Assembly: GCA_024742755.1 (NCBI GenBank)
Contig: JANSXW010000054.1
Span: 1-38,025 of the forward strand
Direction: 5' to 3'
DNA: 38,025 nucleotides
Origin: a bacterium
Lineage (GTDB): Bacteria > Bacteroidota > Bacteroidia > Chitinophagales > Saprospiraceae
Shown: positions 26,011 to 34,045 of the stretch, in pieces
How positions within the stretch are numbered: position 1 is the first letter of the stretch
How the letters are laid out: each line of letters opens with the position of its first letter
Translations under genes and position numbers: made by a program
The notes under the pieces: model-generated
Seen by the model: only the letters and a program-made list of their open reading frames with translations
What the model was told of the DNA's origin: nothing
The model's database searches: none

Positions 26011-26351
26011 CTATTGCTTCACCACCCTCGCTGCATGAACAGCATCCGCCGTAATCAGGTGAAGATGATACACGCCGGCGGGCAAAGCACCAGCGTTGCT
26101 TTGAATACGAAGGTCTCCGTCAACGGAGATAAGACTGCCTAGACCGGATAGGTCGGTAATATTGGTAGGGTCTGTGCCAGCAAGAAAGCCAATTAGCATA
26201 CTTCCCGCTATTTCCGTACAGTCAGGATAGTCAGCCACGAAAGCATCTACCTCCGCCTGTGAGCTGAGGGTGACATCGCCCAGAGGGCATTGTGACTCAA
26301 ATCAAAGCCAGCAACAGCAAAAAGCAAAAGGGTTATGTATTTCTTTAACAT
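26011..26351 (-). pseudogene. Frameshifted, internally collapsed T9SS surface-protein relic
   Basis: From ATG 26351 a signal peptide (MLKKYITLLLFAVAGFDLSH) is read, then that frame hits a stop 15 codons later. One frame over, the sequence continues as CPLGDVTLSSQAEVDAF, VADYPDCTEIAGSMLIG and NITDLSGLGSLISVDGDLRI, the typical start of long Bacteroidota surface proteins with receptor-L/leucine-rich-like repeats. It then passes abruptly into PAGVYHLHLITADAVHAARV and ends VKQ, the last strands of a T9SS type A sorting domain. So one small indel near 26291 breaks the frame and the middle of the protein is missing. Confidence 0.7.
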
Positions 26352-26546
26352 GGGGCGGATTTTAAAAGGACTTGTTTTGCCGGGATTGTCCCGGGTTTAG
26401 ATCGCGCATTATAACATGACCTTCGGTGATCGTCACAAGTTCTTTGAGCGTAAAGGTAATTTGGACAAAAAATTCAACTGATTTCGTAACACTTGTTTTA
26501 GAGCGGTGATAAAGGATTAAAGATATACCAAAAACACTAAAAAACC

Positions 26547-27968
26547 ATGAGAAAACTAATCATCCTGGCTATCCTGTTCGCTGCAGGAAGCACCACTACC
26601 CTTTTGAATGCACAGATCATTGGTGATGACCCTGCACTTTTTGCCGCCAAAAACAATGGCTTCCAGCTTGGCATCGGCAAACTCCCCGTTGTAGACGATG
26701 ACAGCCTCGGCGCTGTTCAACTGCAAGGCTGGGTGACGGGCGGCGATTATTACACCGGCGCTGAAATGCGCGCTTACGTTTCCGGCCCCGTACAGCCCGA
26801 TGGCTTTGCAGCGGACCTCCGGTTTCAGACGGGCTATCCGCACTTAATGCCGCGTATGTCGGTCACCGCCAATGGAAAGGTGGGCATTGGCACCACTGCC
26901 CCATTGTTCGACCTCCACACGGTTGGCCATACCCACACTACGGGCGACTTCTTCGGGCGGCTGCACGTTGACGACAACGGCTCAACGGACAGTGCACCAG
27001 ACACTTACGTAGATGAACTTTACCTGGAGCGCCATGCCAGTACTGCTTTTAGCGTGCTCCCCGTCACGACGGCAGCCGATGGCGGGCTGCTCACGCTGGC
27101 CCCCGGAGGCAGCAGTCTCGACCATCAGCTGTTTTTTGCCGAAGAGGGCATTTTCCACCGCAGCTGGCAGGGCGATGCGCCGGACTGGGGCACGGCAAGC
27201 TGGTTCAAAATGCTGACCAGCGAAGACATCAGCGGCACGCCTAACCGCCTGGCGAAGTTCACCGGTTCAAGCAGCCTTGGCGACAGTCAGCTCTGGGATG
27301 ATGGCGCACAGGTTGGGCTGGGTACGGACGCTCCTGCTGCGGGTTTCTTCCTGGAAATCGCCGGCCGTACATTGGTCAACGAAGCACTTGATGTTGCGAA
27401 GAATGCCGTTATACAGCAGGGCCTGCAAGTGGGCACTGATGCGTTCATTGGCGAAGACCTTAGCGTGTCCAATAATGGGGTCATTGGCGATCAGCTCAAA
27501 GTAGGCGGTGTTACTCAAATTGGGGGCGCACTTACCGTAACCGATGATGCAACCGTCACAGGCCACCTGGGCAGCAACACCGCTACAGTCGATCAAACCC
27601 TGACCGTGGGCACCACCGCAACCCCAGGCAACCATCGCCTGTACGTAGGCGGCTCCGTACTGGCAGAAGAGGTGACGGTCAAGCTACAGGCCAACTGGCC
27701 GGACTATGTATTTAGCGACACCTACCACCTGCCTGAGCTGCAGGAGCTCGCTGACTTCATCAGCCGCCATCAGCATCTGCCCGGCTTTCAGCCCGCTCGG
27801 ACGATAGAAGCCAAAGGTGGCTTTGAGATTGGCAGCACACAGCGGCTGCTGGTAGAGAAAGTCGAGGAGCTGACCCTCTACGCTATTGCAGCAGATCAGG
27901 AGAACCAAGCACTAAAAGCGCAGCTCGAAGCCCTCGAGGCCCGCATTGCACAACTGGAACAACAATAA
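26547..27968 (+). CDS. Exported tail-fibre-like surface protein with C-terminal coiled coil
   Basis: A 473-residue protein with a signal peptide (MRKLIILAILFAAGSTTTLL, then NAQ). The middle (about 280-370) has short Gly/Val repeats of the pattern VGTDAFIGEDLSVSNNGVIG that resemble a beta-helix fibre. The C-terminus reads WPDYVFSDTYHLPELQELAD, then RHQHLPGFQPA and a Leu/Glu-rich coiled coil. This end is a well-known Bacteroidota module, often annotated as tail fibre domain protein. It lacks a T9SS sorting domain, so the route to the surface is unclear. The M43 protease gene follows 18 bp downstream, so the two likely form an operon. Confidence 0.85.
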   Translation: MRKLIILAILFAAGSTTTLLNAQIIGDDPALFAAKNNGFQLGIGKLPVVDDDSLGAVQLQGWVTGGDYYTGAEMRAYVSGPVQPDGFAADLRFQTGYPHLMPRMSVTANGKVGIGTTAPLFDLHTVGHTHTTGDFFGRLHVDDNGSTDSAPDTYVDELYLERHASTAFSVLPVTTAADGGLLTLAPGGSSLDHQLFFAEEGIFHRSWQGDAPDWGTASWFKMLTSEDISGTPNRLAKFTGSSSLGDSQLWDDGAQVGLGTDAPAAGFFLEIAGRTLVNEALDVAKNAVIQQGLQVGTDAFIGEDLSVSNNGVIGDQLKVGGVTQIGGALTVTDDATVTGHLGSNTATVDQTLTVGTTATPGNHRLYVGGSVLAEEVTVKLQANWPDYVFSDTYHLPELQELADFISRHQHLPGFQPARTIEAKGGFEIGSTQRLLVEKVEELTLYAIAADQENQALKAQLEALEARIAQLEQQ

Positions 27969-27986
27969 GCCCAAAAGACCAACAAC

Positions 27987-29345
27987 ATGAAATATTTAAT
28001 CCTCACCACTACCCTATTGATGCTGGGCTTAGCGCTGTTTGGGCAGGCCCATGACTGCCTCACGCCGCCTTCGCCCGATTATCTGGAGCGGTATCCGGCA
28101 GCGCAGCGAGCACCCGCCAATTTATCCTATACGGTAAAAATTGCCGTTCGGGCCATCAACGAAGACAATGGCACGGGAGGGCCCACCCGGCAGGAAGTCC
28201 TGGATGAACTTGACCGCCTGGAAGCCTACTATACGCCCCACGACATCTGCTTTGCGCTGATGGGCATCTATAGCATTAATGATTCCAACTTCGCCAGCCC
28301 TGCTGATGGATTTGATGGCGATACCGCCGATGACCTCATTGCGGCCTATCCGCCATTAAATGACGTCATCACCATTAATATTTTGCCTGACTACACCTTC
28401 TTCCGGGGCACCGCCTACGCCATCCCCAATACCTATACCACCATTTACGCCGGCCGGTTCAACACCCCGCACCTGGCGCACGAAATGGGGCATTGCCTGG
28501 GGCTCTACCACACCCACGAAACTGCGTTCGGAGCCGAATTGGTGGACGGCAGCAATTGCGGAGGCGCAGGCGATAAGCTTTGTGACACCCCCGCCGATCC
28601 CAGCCTGGGAAGCAATGTAGACGATGTGACTTGTACCTTTATCGGCACAGAAACCGATGGGAACGGGGACAATTACAGCCCCGATGTGACCAATACGATG
28701 AGTTACGCCCCGTTCCAATGCCGGGGAGCTTTCACGCCCATGCAGGAGAAGCGGATGCACAGCATCTTGTCCAGCCCCTTCGCCGTAACCAACAATATTC
28801 TGGTTACCGATGCCAACCTGAATCTGTGCTGCGCAACCGTGCTTTCGGGCTTTGTCCATGAAGCGGCGCTGTCAACTATCACCGCCTCTGATTACGAGGT
28901 TGCAGGCTTTGCTCAGGTGCAGTTGGTAGCAGAAGATGCCGTAACACTTCAACCGGGCTTTTCCGCTACCCCAAACGCCTTTGGGCAGTTTCGGGCCCGT
29001 ATCAACCGCTTCTGCGATGGTGATTTCCCGGCCGGAGTACCGGTCAACAGCCTCGCATCAGGAGGGACAAACTGGGCGCACCACCACCTGAGCAGCAGCT
29101 GGAATGAAGCAGTCAGCCCCCCTACCCTTTTTCCCAATCCGGCTACGGAAAGGCTGACCCTGCAGTGGGCCAGTCAGGATTTCACGGTACAGGTCTTTGC
29201 AGCTACCGGTCAGCTGGTTTTGGAAAATCCGACCAAAGCGCACCAACAAACCGAGATTGATGTGAGCACGTTGCCACCGGGCACCTATTTCTGCCATTTG
29301 CAGTCTTTGGCAGGCCCGGAAATCATAAAGTTTAACAAATTATAA
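27987..29345 (+). CDS. Secreted M43-family (pappalysin-like) zinc metalloprotease with T9SS type A sorting domain
   Basis: A 452-residue protein with a signal peptide (MKYLILTTTLLMLGLALFGQ). The extended zinc motif HEMGHCLGLYH gives ligands His165, His169 and His175 and catalytic Glu166, and the Met-turn is Met238 in TNTMSYAPFQC; both fit M43/metzincins. Cys pairs around SNCGGAGDKLCDTPADP are typical of this family. The last ~75 residues (LFPNPATERLTLQW, then PPGTYFCHLQS) form a type A T9SS sorting domain, so the enzyme is secreted to or through the outer membrane. It follows the tail-fibre-like gene closely. Confidence 0.92.
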   Translation: MKYLILTTTLLMLGLALFGQAHDCLTPPSPDYLERYPAAQRAPANLSYTVKIAVRAINEDNGTGGPTRQEVLDELDRLEAYYTPHDICFALMGIYSINDSNFASPADGFDGDTADDLIAAYPPLNDVITINILPDYTFFRGTAYAIPNTYTTIYAGRFNTPHLAHEMGHCLGLYHTHETAFGAELVDGSNCGGAGDKLCDTPADPSLGSNVDDVTCTFIGTETDGNGDNYSPDVTNTMSYAPFQCRGAFTPMQEKRMHSILSSPFAVTNNILVTDANLNLCCATVLSGFVHEAALSTITASDYEVAGFAQVQLVAEDAVTLQPGFSATPNAFGQFRARINRFCDGDFPAGVPVNSLASGGTNWAHHHLSSSWNEAVSPPTLFPNPATERLTLQWASQDFTVQVFAATGQLVLENPTKAHQQTEIDVSTLPPGTYFCHLQSLAGPEIIKFNKL

Positions 29346-29350
29346 CCCCG

Positions 29351-29400
29351 AAAAGTGGTACCTGGCAGATGGCATACAGTCGTTTGCCGGTACTTTTTTT
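29351..29400 (+). terminator. Terminator after the M43 protease gene
   Basis: Stem made of AAAGTGGTACCTGGCA and TGCCGGTACTTT (one bulge and one extra base) followed by a run of seven T, directly after the protease stop codon. Confidence 0.75.
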
Positions 29401-29413
29401 GTAGCGGATTCCA

Positions 29414-29421
29414 TATATTTG
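29414..29421 (+). promoter_or_regulatory. Putative -7 element for the sterol-desaturase-family gene
   Basis: TATATTTG, a perfect TAnnTTTG match 35 bases before the ATG. No -33 TTTG at the ideal distance. Confidence 0.4.
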
Positions 29422-29456
29422 CAAATTATAGCGAAATTTCGCCAAACTAAATTGAC

Positions 29457-30749
29457 ATGGAATCCTACGCCGCCGTACTGAATTACGCCATCCCGTTTTT
29501 TATGGCCCTCCTCCTTTTGGAAGCTGGCATCGCCTGGTGGAAAGGCGAAAAGGTGATCCGCAGTATGGACACTTTATCCAGCCTGAGCTCTGGCCTGACC
29601 AATGTGATCAAAGATGTGCTCGGGCTCACGGTTGTGGTGGTCTCCTACGACTGGCTTGTAGGGGAAATCGGGCTGTTTGAAATCAAATCCACCTGGCTCG
29701 TTTACACCCTGGCTTTCATTGGGCTCGACTTTGCCGGCTACTGGGTGCACCGCCTTTCGCATAGTGTCAACTACTTTTGGAACCGGCACATCATCCACCA
29801 CAGCAGCGAAGAATTCAACCTCGGCTGTGCCCTGCGGCAGTCCATTTCAGGATTTGTGGCCATCACCGTCTTTTTCCTGTTGCCAATCGCCATTCTGGGC
29901 GTACCGGGAGAAGTGGTAGCGGTGGTCGCACCCCTGCATCTGTTCGCTCAGTATTGGTACCATACCCGCCTGATCGGCAAAATGGGCGTTTTGGAGCACA
30001 TCATTGTCACGCCTTCTCACCACCGCGTCCACCACGCCATCAACAAAGAATATCTGGATAAAAACCTTTCTCAGATTTTCATCGTCTGGGACAAAATGTT
30101 TGGCACTTTTCAGGAAGAGCTCGATGAGGAGCCGGCAGTGTACGGCGTGACCCGCCCGGTGCGCACCTGGAATCCCATCATTATCAACTTTGTGCACCTT
30201 TGGCAACTCATCAAGGATGCCTGGCGCACCCGGGACTGGAAAGCCAAGTTCACCATTTGGTTCAAACCTACCGGATGGCGCCCGGCTGATGTAAAGGAAA
30301 AGTACCCGCTTTCCGGAATTGAAGACCCTTATGCTTACGAAAAGTACGACCCCAAGCTTTCCAAAGCGATGCAGTGGTGGTCCTGGCTGCAGTTCACCGT
30401 CGTCTTTCTGCTGATGATGTACCTCTTCAACAACCTGGCGGAAATCGGTGCGCAGCAGGCAATCCTTTACGGGCTCTTCCTGGTCCTCTGCATTTTCAGC
30501 TACAGTATGCTGATGGACCAAAGCCGGTATGCCTGGCCGGTAGAGCTGGTGAAATCGGTCATTGGCCTCGCTTTGATTTGGAGTACCGGAGACTGGTTTG
30601 GGCTAACCCATTTTTCCCCAATGGCTACTTATGCCCTGGCCGCCTATTTGCTGCTAAGTGTCGGCGTGGTTTTTTATTTCAATGCATCCGGAGGCGGCCA
30701 AAAAGCCACATCCGAACGGGTGCGGACAGACTCCGTTACGACAATTTGA
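29457..30749 (+). CDS. Sterol desaturase / fatty acid hydroxylase-family membrane di-iron enzyme
   Basis: A 430-residue membrane protein. The di-iron histidine clusters are HRLSH (His98, His102), HIIHHSSEE (His111, His114, His115) and HHRVHH (188-193), with His181 before the last, as in the FA-hydroxylase superfamily. Helices lie before, between and after the clusters; the C-terminal ~110 residues add about four helices, a layout reminiscent of alkylglycerol-monooxygenase-like members. Likely action is oxygen-dependent hydroxylation or desaturation of a lipid; the substrate is unknown. The gene has its own -7-like element and is followed by a long palindrome. Confidence 0.9.
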   Translation: MESYAAVLNYAIPFFMALLLLEAGIAWWKGEKVIRSMDTLSSLSSGLTNVIKDVLGLTVVVVSYDWLVGEIGLFEIKSTWLVYTLAFIGLDFAGYWVHRLSHSVNYFWNRHIIHHSSEEFNLGCALRQSISGFVAITVFFLLPIAILGVPGEVVAVVAPLHLFAQYWYHTRLIGKMGVLEHIIVTPSHHRVHHAINKEYLDKNLSQIFIVWDKMFGTFQEELDEEPAVYGVTRPVRTWNPIIINFVHLWQLIKDAWRTRDWKAKFTIWFKPTGWRPADVKEKYPLSGIEDPYAYEKYDPKLSKAMQWWSWLQFTVVFLLMMYLFNNLAEIGAQQAILYGLFLVLCIFSYSMLMDQSRYAWPVELVKSVIGLALIWSTGDWFGLTHFSPMATYALAAYLLLSVGVVFYFNASGGGQKATSERVRTDSVTTI

Positions 30750-30785
30750 ACAGCAGGCAAAAAAGGCTTGCAGCAGCCAGGTTAT

Positions 30786-30948
30786 TAGACTTGTTCAGCT
30801 AGGCCTGAACGAGCGAAAGTGTAGCAAATTTTATTTTGATCTAGGCAAAAAACGTAGGCGATGCCTAAGCATCGGCGAGGCTTTTTAACAACGAGCAAGG
30901 TGAAATTTGCCACTTGCAGCCGTTTGAGGCTCTAGTTGAACAAGTCTA
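30786..30948. repeat. Long imperfect palindromic intergenic element (163 bp)
   Basis: Outer arms TAGACTTGTTCA (30786-30797) and TGAACAAGTCTA (30937-30948) are perfect. Inside, AAGTGTAGCAAATTT (about 30818-30832) pairs with AAATTTGCCACTT (about 30903-30915), and the tip holds GATGCCTAAGCATC (about 30859-30872). The whole can fold into one long hairpin with interior loops. I recall closely similar sequences scattered between genes in Saprospiria-type genomes, but could not check. The last three bases overlap the stop of the HD-PycTM gene. Confidence 0.7.
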
Positions 30949-32187
30949 TTTTAGCAGGAAGGTAAATACAAAAACCAGAAAGCTCAGCACCAGCCCGCCC
31001 ACAAAGGTACGATAGGCATAAGTGAGCAGGCGGTATTTTTTCTTCAGCACGAGCCCAAGGTTGTACAAGTCCCGGGAAAGGTCGTCGTACAGGACTTCCT
31101 GATCCTCTTTCAGGTCGCGCAGGTAGCCCACGAATTGCTCCTTGGGCAGGCTCAGAAAGTTGCCAAAGTACAGCAGGCTCACATTATGTTTTTTGACGTC
31201 CTCGTCGGTAAAATCCTGTCCGGACACTTTGGGAATGGCTGAGAATACGGCGAAGGTAATGGCCATCAGTGAAGTGACCATAAGCAGGAGCACCGGAAGG
31301 ATAAATTCCAGGTTTTCCTCAAAGTTGCTGGGGCTTATCGAAAAGCCCGCCGATCCGGCAGTGATCAGAATGGACAGTACCAGCGTATTGATACTGATGA
31401 TCATGTTGGCTTTGCCATCGGCAATAGAGCTCAGGTTGATGTGATTGCGAAGGGTGACCCGGTACACGGTATCCACGCCCCGGCCAAAGTCTTTTCCGGT
31501 TTTTTTTCGGACCGTCGTCTTCCTGGCTTTCCGTATTTTATCCCGTTGTTCCGCTATATTTTTGTTCTTGCGGCTGGCAAAAGCTTCGTGGGCTTCCGGG
31601 GTCAGGAATTTGGTATCCAATTGAAGCTCCAGCAGGCGCCTTTCCCACTCGTGGGTGGTATAGTTCTTGCCGGAAATGGCTTCTTCTTCCAGTCGCAGCA
31701 ACTGCCCGCGCCGTTCAAAGCGCTTACGGCCAAGGAAGGAATAGTGGGCATCGTGCAGCCATTGTTCTAGTTTGGACTCAGGCTTTTGGCCAGGCATAGT
31801 GCTAAGGATCAACTGCTCCACCAGAGCGTGGTCAATGACTGTCTCAGGGAACGGCTTAAGGAATTGCTTTGCCTGTTCAGCGCTGCGCTGTTCATGCCCT
31901 TCCTCGCCCTCTGTGTAGCCAACATCGTGAAACCAGGCTGCAATAATCAGGGCATTGCGTGTTGCCTCCGGCAAATTTGCCTCAGCGGTAAGCTCAGCGG
32001 CGATAGCTGCGCTAGCTTTTGCGTGGTTGAAATCGTGAAAGACATAACGGGGCGGCAGGTGTTCCGCTAAAAGTTGGTAAACCGACGTTTCAGCAGCAGC
32101 GAGCAGTGAGGTTTCGGGCATAGTGGTTTTGTGTTTGCGAAAAAGCCAATGGGCGGCTAATCTCTGAAACGCCTGCAACCAATGCAA
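30946..32187 (-). CDS. HD-domain phosphohydrolase fused to a Pycsar-type transmembrane effector domain (DUF5706/PycTM)
   Basis: A 413-residue fusion. The N-terminal HD domain (about 30-200) has His55 in HDFNHAK, His87-Asp88 in AAWFHDVGY and an Asp146 candidate in LHDAHYSFLG, so the metal site looks complete. A basic linker (205-238) leads to the DUF5706 domain: RNHINLSSIADGKANMI, then a helix at 260-281, a second at 292-317 and a third at 395-412. In Pycsar anti-phage systems such proteins sense cCMP or cUMP and damage the membrane. No cyclase gene is nearby. The gene begins 2 bp after the radical SAM gene; an alternative start (MPETSLL, 32121) fits the HD domain well too. Confidence 0.85.
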   Translation of the reverse strand: MHWLQAFQRLAAHWLFRKHKTTMPETSLLAAAETSVYQLLAEHLPPRYVFHDFNHAKASAAIAAELTAEANLPEATRNALIIAAWFHDVGYTEGEEGHEQRSAEQAKQFLKPFPETVIDHALVEQLILSTMPGQKPESKLEQWLHDAHYSFLGRKRFERRGQLLRLEEEAISGKNYTTHEWERRLLELQLDTKFLTPEAHEAFASRKNKNIAEQRDKIRKARKTTVRKKTGKDFGRGVDTVYRVTLRNHINLSSIADGKANMIISINTLVLSILITAGSAGFSISPSNFEENLEFILPVLLLMVTSLMAITFAVFSAIPKVSGQDFTDEDVKKHNVSLLYFGNFLSLPKEQFVGYLRDLKEDQEVLYDDLSRDLYNLGLVLKKKYRLLTYAYRTFVGGLVLSFLVFVFTFLLK

Positions 32188-32189
32188 GT

Positions 32190-33236
32190 TCAGAACAGGG
32201 ACATTTGGGGGTTACGGCGCTGCTCAAATAAATCCAGGTTATAGGCCGGCTTGGCCTTATCCGCAAAGTACCGCTGACGGGCCAGCTGAAACTGTTGTTT
32301 TACGACTTCCGCAAACTGCCCCTCCCCTCTCATACGGGTGCCAAAGCGGCTATCGTTCAACTCGCCCCCATGCACATCGCGTATGCGGTTGAGTACCCGG
32401 TCCGCCCGGTCAGGCATCGTCTTGCGGATCCAGTCCTCAAAAATGGCCGCGACATCTCCGTTGAGGCGCACCATAGTGTAAGCCATAGATACCGCGCCCA
32501 GGCTGCTGACCCTTTGCCCCACTTCCAGAATTTCGTGGTCGTTCAGCCCGGGGATGATGGGCGCCATCATGACATTCACCGGAATGCCCTTTGCTGCCAG
32601 CACCTCAATGGTCTTCAGGCGGGCCTTGACGGAGGCGGTCCGGGGCTCGAGCAGACGGCGCAGCTTCTCATCCAGCGTGGTCAGGGAAATGGATACCCGC
32701 AGCAAACGGTTTTCCGCCATAGGCTGCAGCAGGTCGAGGTCGCGCAGTACCATGCTGTTTTTAGTGATAATGCCTACCGGGTGGCGGTACTTCCAAAGCA
32801 CTTTGAGGATTTCGCGGGTGATCCCCAGCGTCTGCTCTGCCGGTTGATAGCAGTCCGTATTGCCTGCCAGCATGATGGGTTCGGGCTTCCAGTTTTTCTT
32901 TTTCAGCTGTTGTTCGAGCAGTTGGGGCGCGTCTTTTTTGTACAGCACCTTTTGTTCAAAGTCCAGCCCGGCACTGTAGCCCCAGTAGTTGTGGGTGTTG
33001 CGGGCGTAGCAGTAAATGCAGCCATGCTCGCAGCCCTGATAGGGGTTCATCGACCAGGCCATGCCGATATCCGGGCTTTCCACCCGGTTGAGGATGGTTT
33101 TGGGGTAAACCGGGATGTACTGCGTCCTTGCATCCGGCTGCAAGGGCTCCAGCCCGTAATCGTGCTCATGAAAGCGGTTGGCAGGATTGATTTGGGCTCC
33201 CCTGCCCTGATTGTATTTTGCGGATGGCTTTGCCAT
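32190..33236 (-). CDS. PA0069-family radical SAM protein
   Basis: A 348-residue protein with the radical SAM cluster motif CEHGCIYC (Cys69, Cys73, Cys76) in NPYQGCEHGCIYCYAR. Blocks GNTDCYQPAEQTLGITR and VSISLTTLDEKLRRLLEPR are typical of the PA0069/SplB-like group. The family is related to spore photoproduct lyase, but its own reaction is not known. It is first of a two-gene minus-strand unit with the HD-PycTM gene, separated by 2 bp. Widespread as a core gene, so linkage may be incidental. Confidence 0.92.
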   Translation of the reverse strand: MAKPSAKYNQGRGAQINPANRFHEHDYGLEPLQPDARTQYIPVYPKTILNRVESPDIGMAWSMNPYQGCEHGCIYCYARNTHNYWGYSAGLDFEQKVLYKKDAPQLLEQQLKKKNWKPEPIMLAGNTDCYQPAEQTLGITREILKVLWKYRHPVGIITKNSMVLRDLDLLQPMAENRLLRVSISLTTLDEKLRRLLEPRTASVKARLKTIEVLAAKGIPVNVMMAPIIPGLNDHEILEVGQRVSSLGAVSMAYTMVRLNGDVAAIFEDWIRKTMPDRADRVLNRIRDVHGGELNDSRFGTRMRGEGQFAEVVKQQFQLARQRYFADKAKPAYNLDLFEQRRNPQMSLF

Positions 33237-33282
33237 TTAATTGTTTTATTTTAAAAAAATATAAAACAAATTAATTAAAAAA

Positions 33283-33420
33283 AGGTTGAGGCTGAGATTA
33301 AGGTTGAGAGCCAGATGCAGCCTTCCTGGCGGCGACAGTTAACTGTCGCTCTCTGCGGAGGGTCCCGGTTGGTCTCAACCTAAGCCTCAACCTCGATCCC
33401 AGCAGCCCTGCCGGGACCCT
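33283..33420. repeat. Palindrome-rich intergenic element with AACCTC-type inverted repeat
   Basis: Three nested or overlapping inverted repeats: AGGTTGAGGCT and TAAGGTTGAGA (33283-33308) against TCTCAACCTAAGCCTCAACCT-like sequence at 33373-33393; a perfect 18-bp palindrome GCGACAGTTAACTGTCGC at 33332-33349; and AGGGTCCCGG (33359-33368) against CCGGGACCCT (33411-33420). It lies between the divergent radical SAM and Uma2 genes and shares its AGGTTGAGG motif with the region 800-1030. Confidence 0.7.
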
Positions 33421-33466
33421 TTGGGAAGGTTTTAAAATTTCCACTATCTTGTTAAAAATTTTTGTC

Positions 33467-34033
33467 ATGAGCCTGGCAAGACGATTGCAGCCCGTCAGTT
33501 TCGAGGAATACCTGGCTTCACAGCGAGGTGAAGGGCAGCGTTTTGACTTTTGGGACGGGACGCTTGTTGAATTGGAGGCTACTACCAAGAACCATAATCG
33601 CATCAAGCGGAACCTTATCGCTCAAATCCTTCAGCAAGTACTGGAAAACACAGGCTGTGAACTGTTTGACGAAAACGTCATGACCCAAATACAGTCTAAA
33701 AAGCGATATGTCTATCCGGACATCGTCCTCACCTGCAACCCGGAAGACCAGGACCCTTTGATTATTGAATTCCCATGCGTGATCATCGAAATCCTTTCCC
33801 AGGGCACTGCGCAGTACGACCGGACCGAAAAGTTTTTCCAATATCAGCGGATTCCGAGCGTGGAGCAATGCGTCTTCATTGCCCAACATCAGCTGGCCGT
33901 AGAATCTTTTGAACGAGCCCCCAACGGACAATGGCTAATGACCCCTCTGGCCGCGGCATCTGAGGAGCTGTTCATTCCCCGGCTTGACCACCGCATTCCG
34001 TTGGAACACATCTATCACCGAATCACATTTTAA
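33467..34033 (+). CDS. Uma2-family (DUF820) predicted nuclease
   Basis: A 188-residue protein of the Uma2 group of PD-(D/E)xK-fold proteins. The core is YVYPDIVLTC (Asp85), then IEFPCVIIEILSQGT (Glu108) and a basic/aromatic helix YDRTEKFFQYQRIP. N-terminal VSFEEYLAS and FDFWDGTLVEL also fit. The family is very common in cyanobacteria and some Bacteroidota; it is predicted to be a restriction-like nuclease, but activity is rarely shown. The start was set at ATG 33467 (MSLARR) in place of a TTG six codons upstream. The TRAP binding-protein gene begins 12 bp downstream. Confidence 0.85.
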   Translation: MSLARRLQPVSFEEYLASQRGEGQRFDFWDGTLVELEATTKNHNRIKRNLIAQILQQVLENTGCELFDENVMTQIQSKKRYVYPDIVLTCNPEDQDPLIIEFPCVIIEILSQGTAQYDRTEKFFQYQRIPSVEQCVFIAQHQLAVESFERAPNGQWLMTPLAAASEELFIPRLDHRIPLEHIYHRITF

Positions 34034-34045
34034 CCCTAGCATTTT

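Noticed and set aside
26011..26238. A standalone 75-residue protein starting at GTG 26238
   Set aside because: The similarity continues upstream of the GTG in the same frame, and a signal peptide lies in another frame just beyond; it is better read as part of a frameshifted relic.
30658..30888. ORF across the start of the long palindrome
   Set aside because: It overlaps the end of the sterol-desaturase-family gene in another frame and runs into hairpin sequence; no support.
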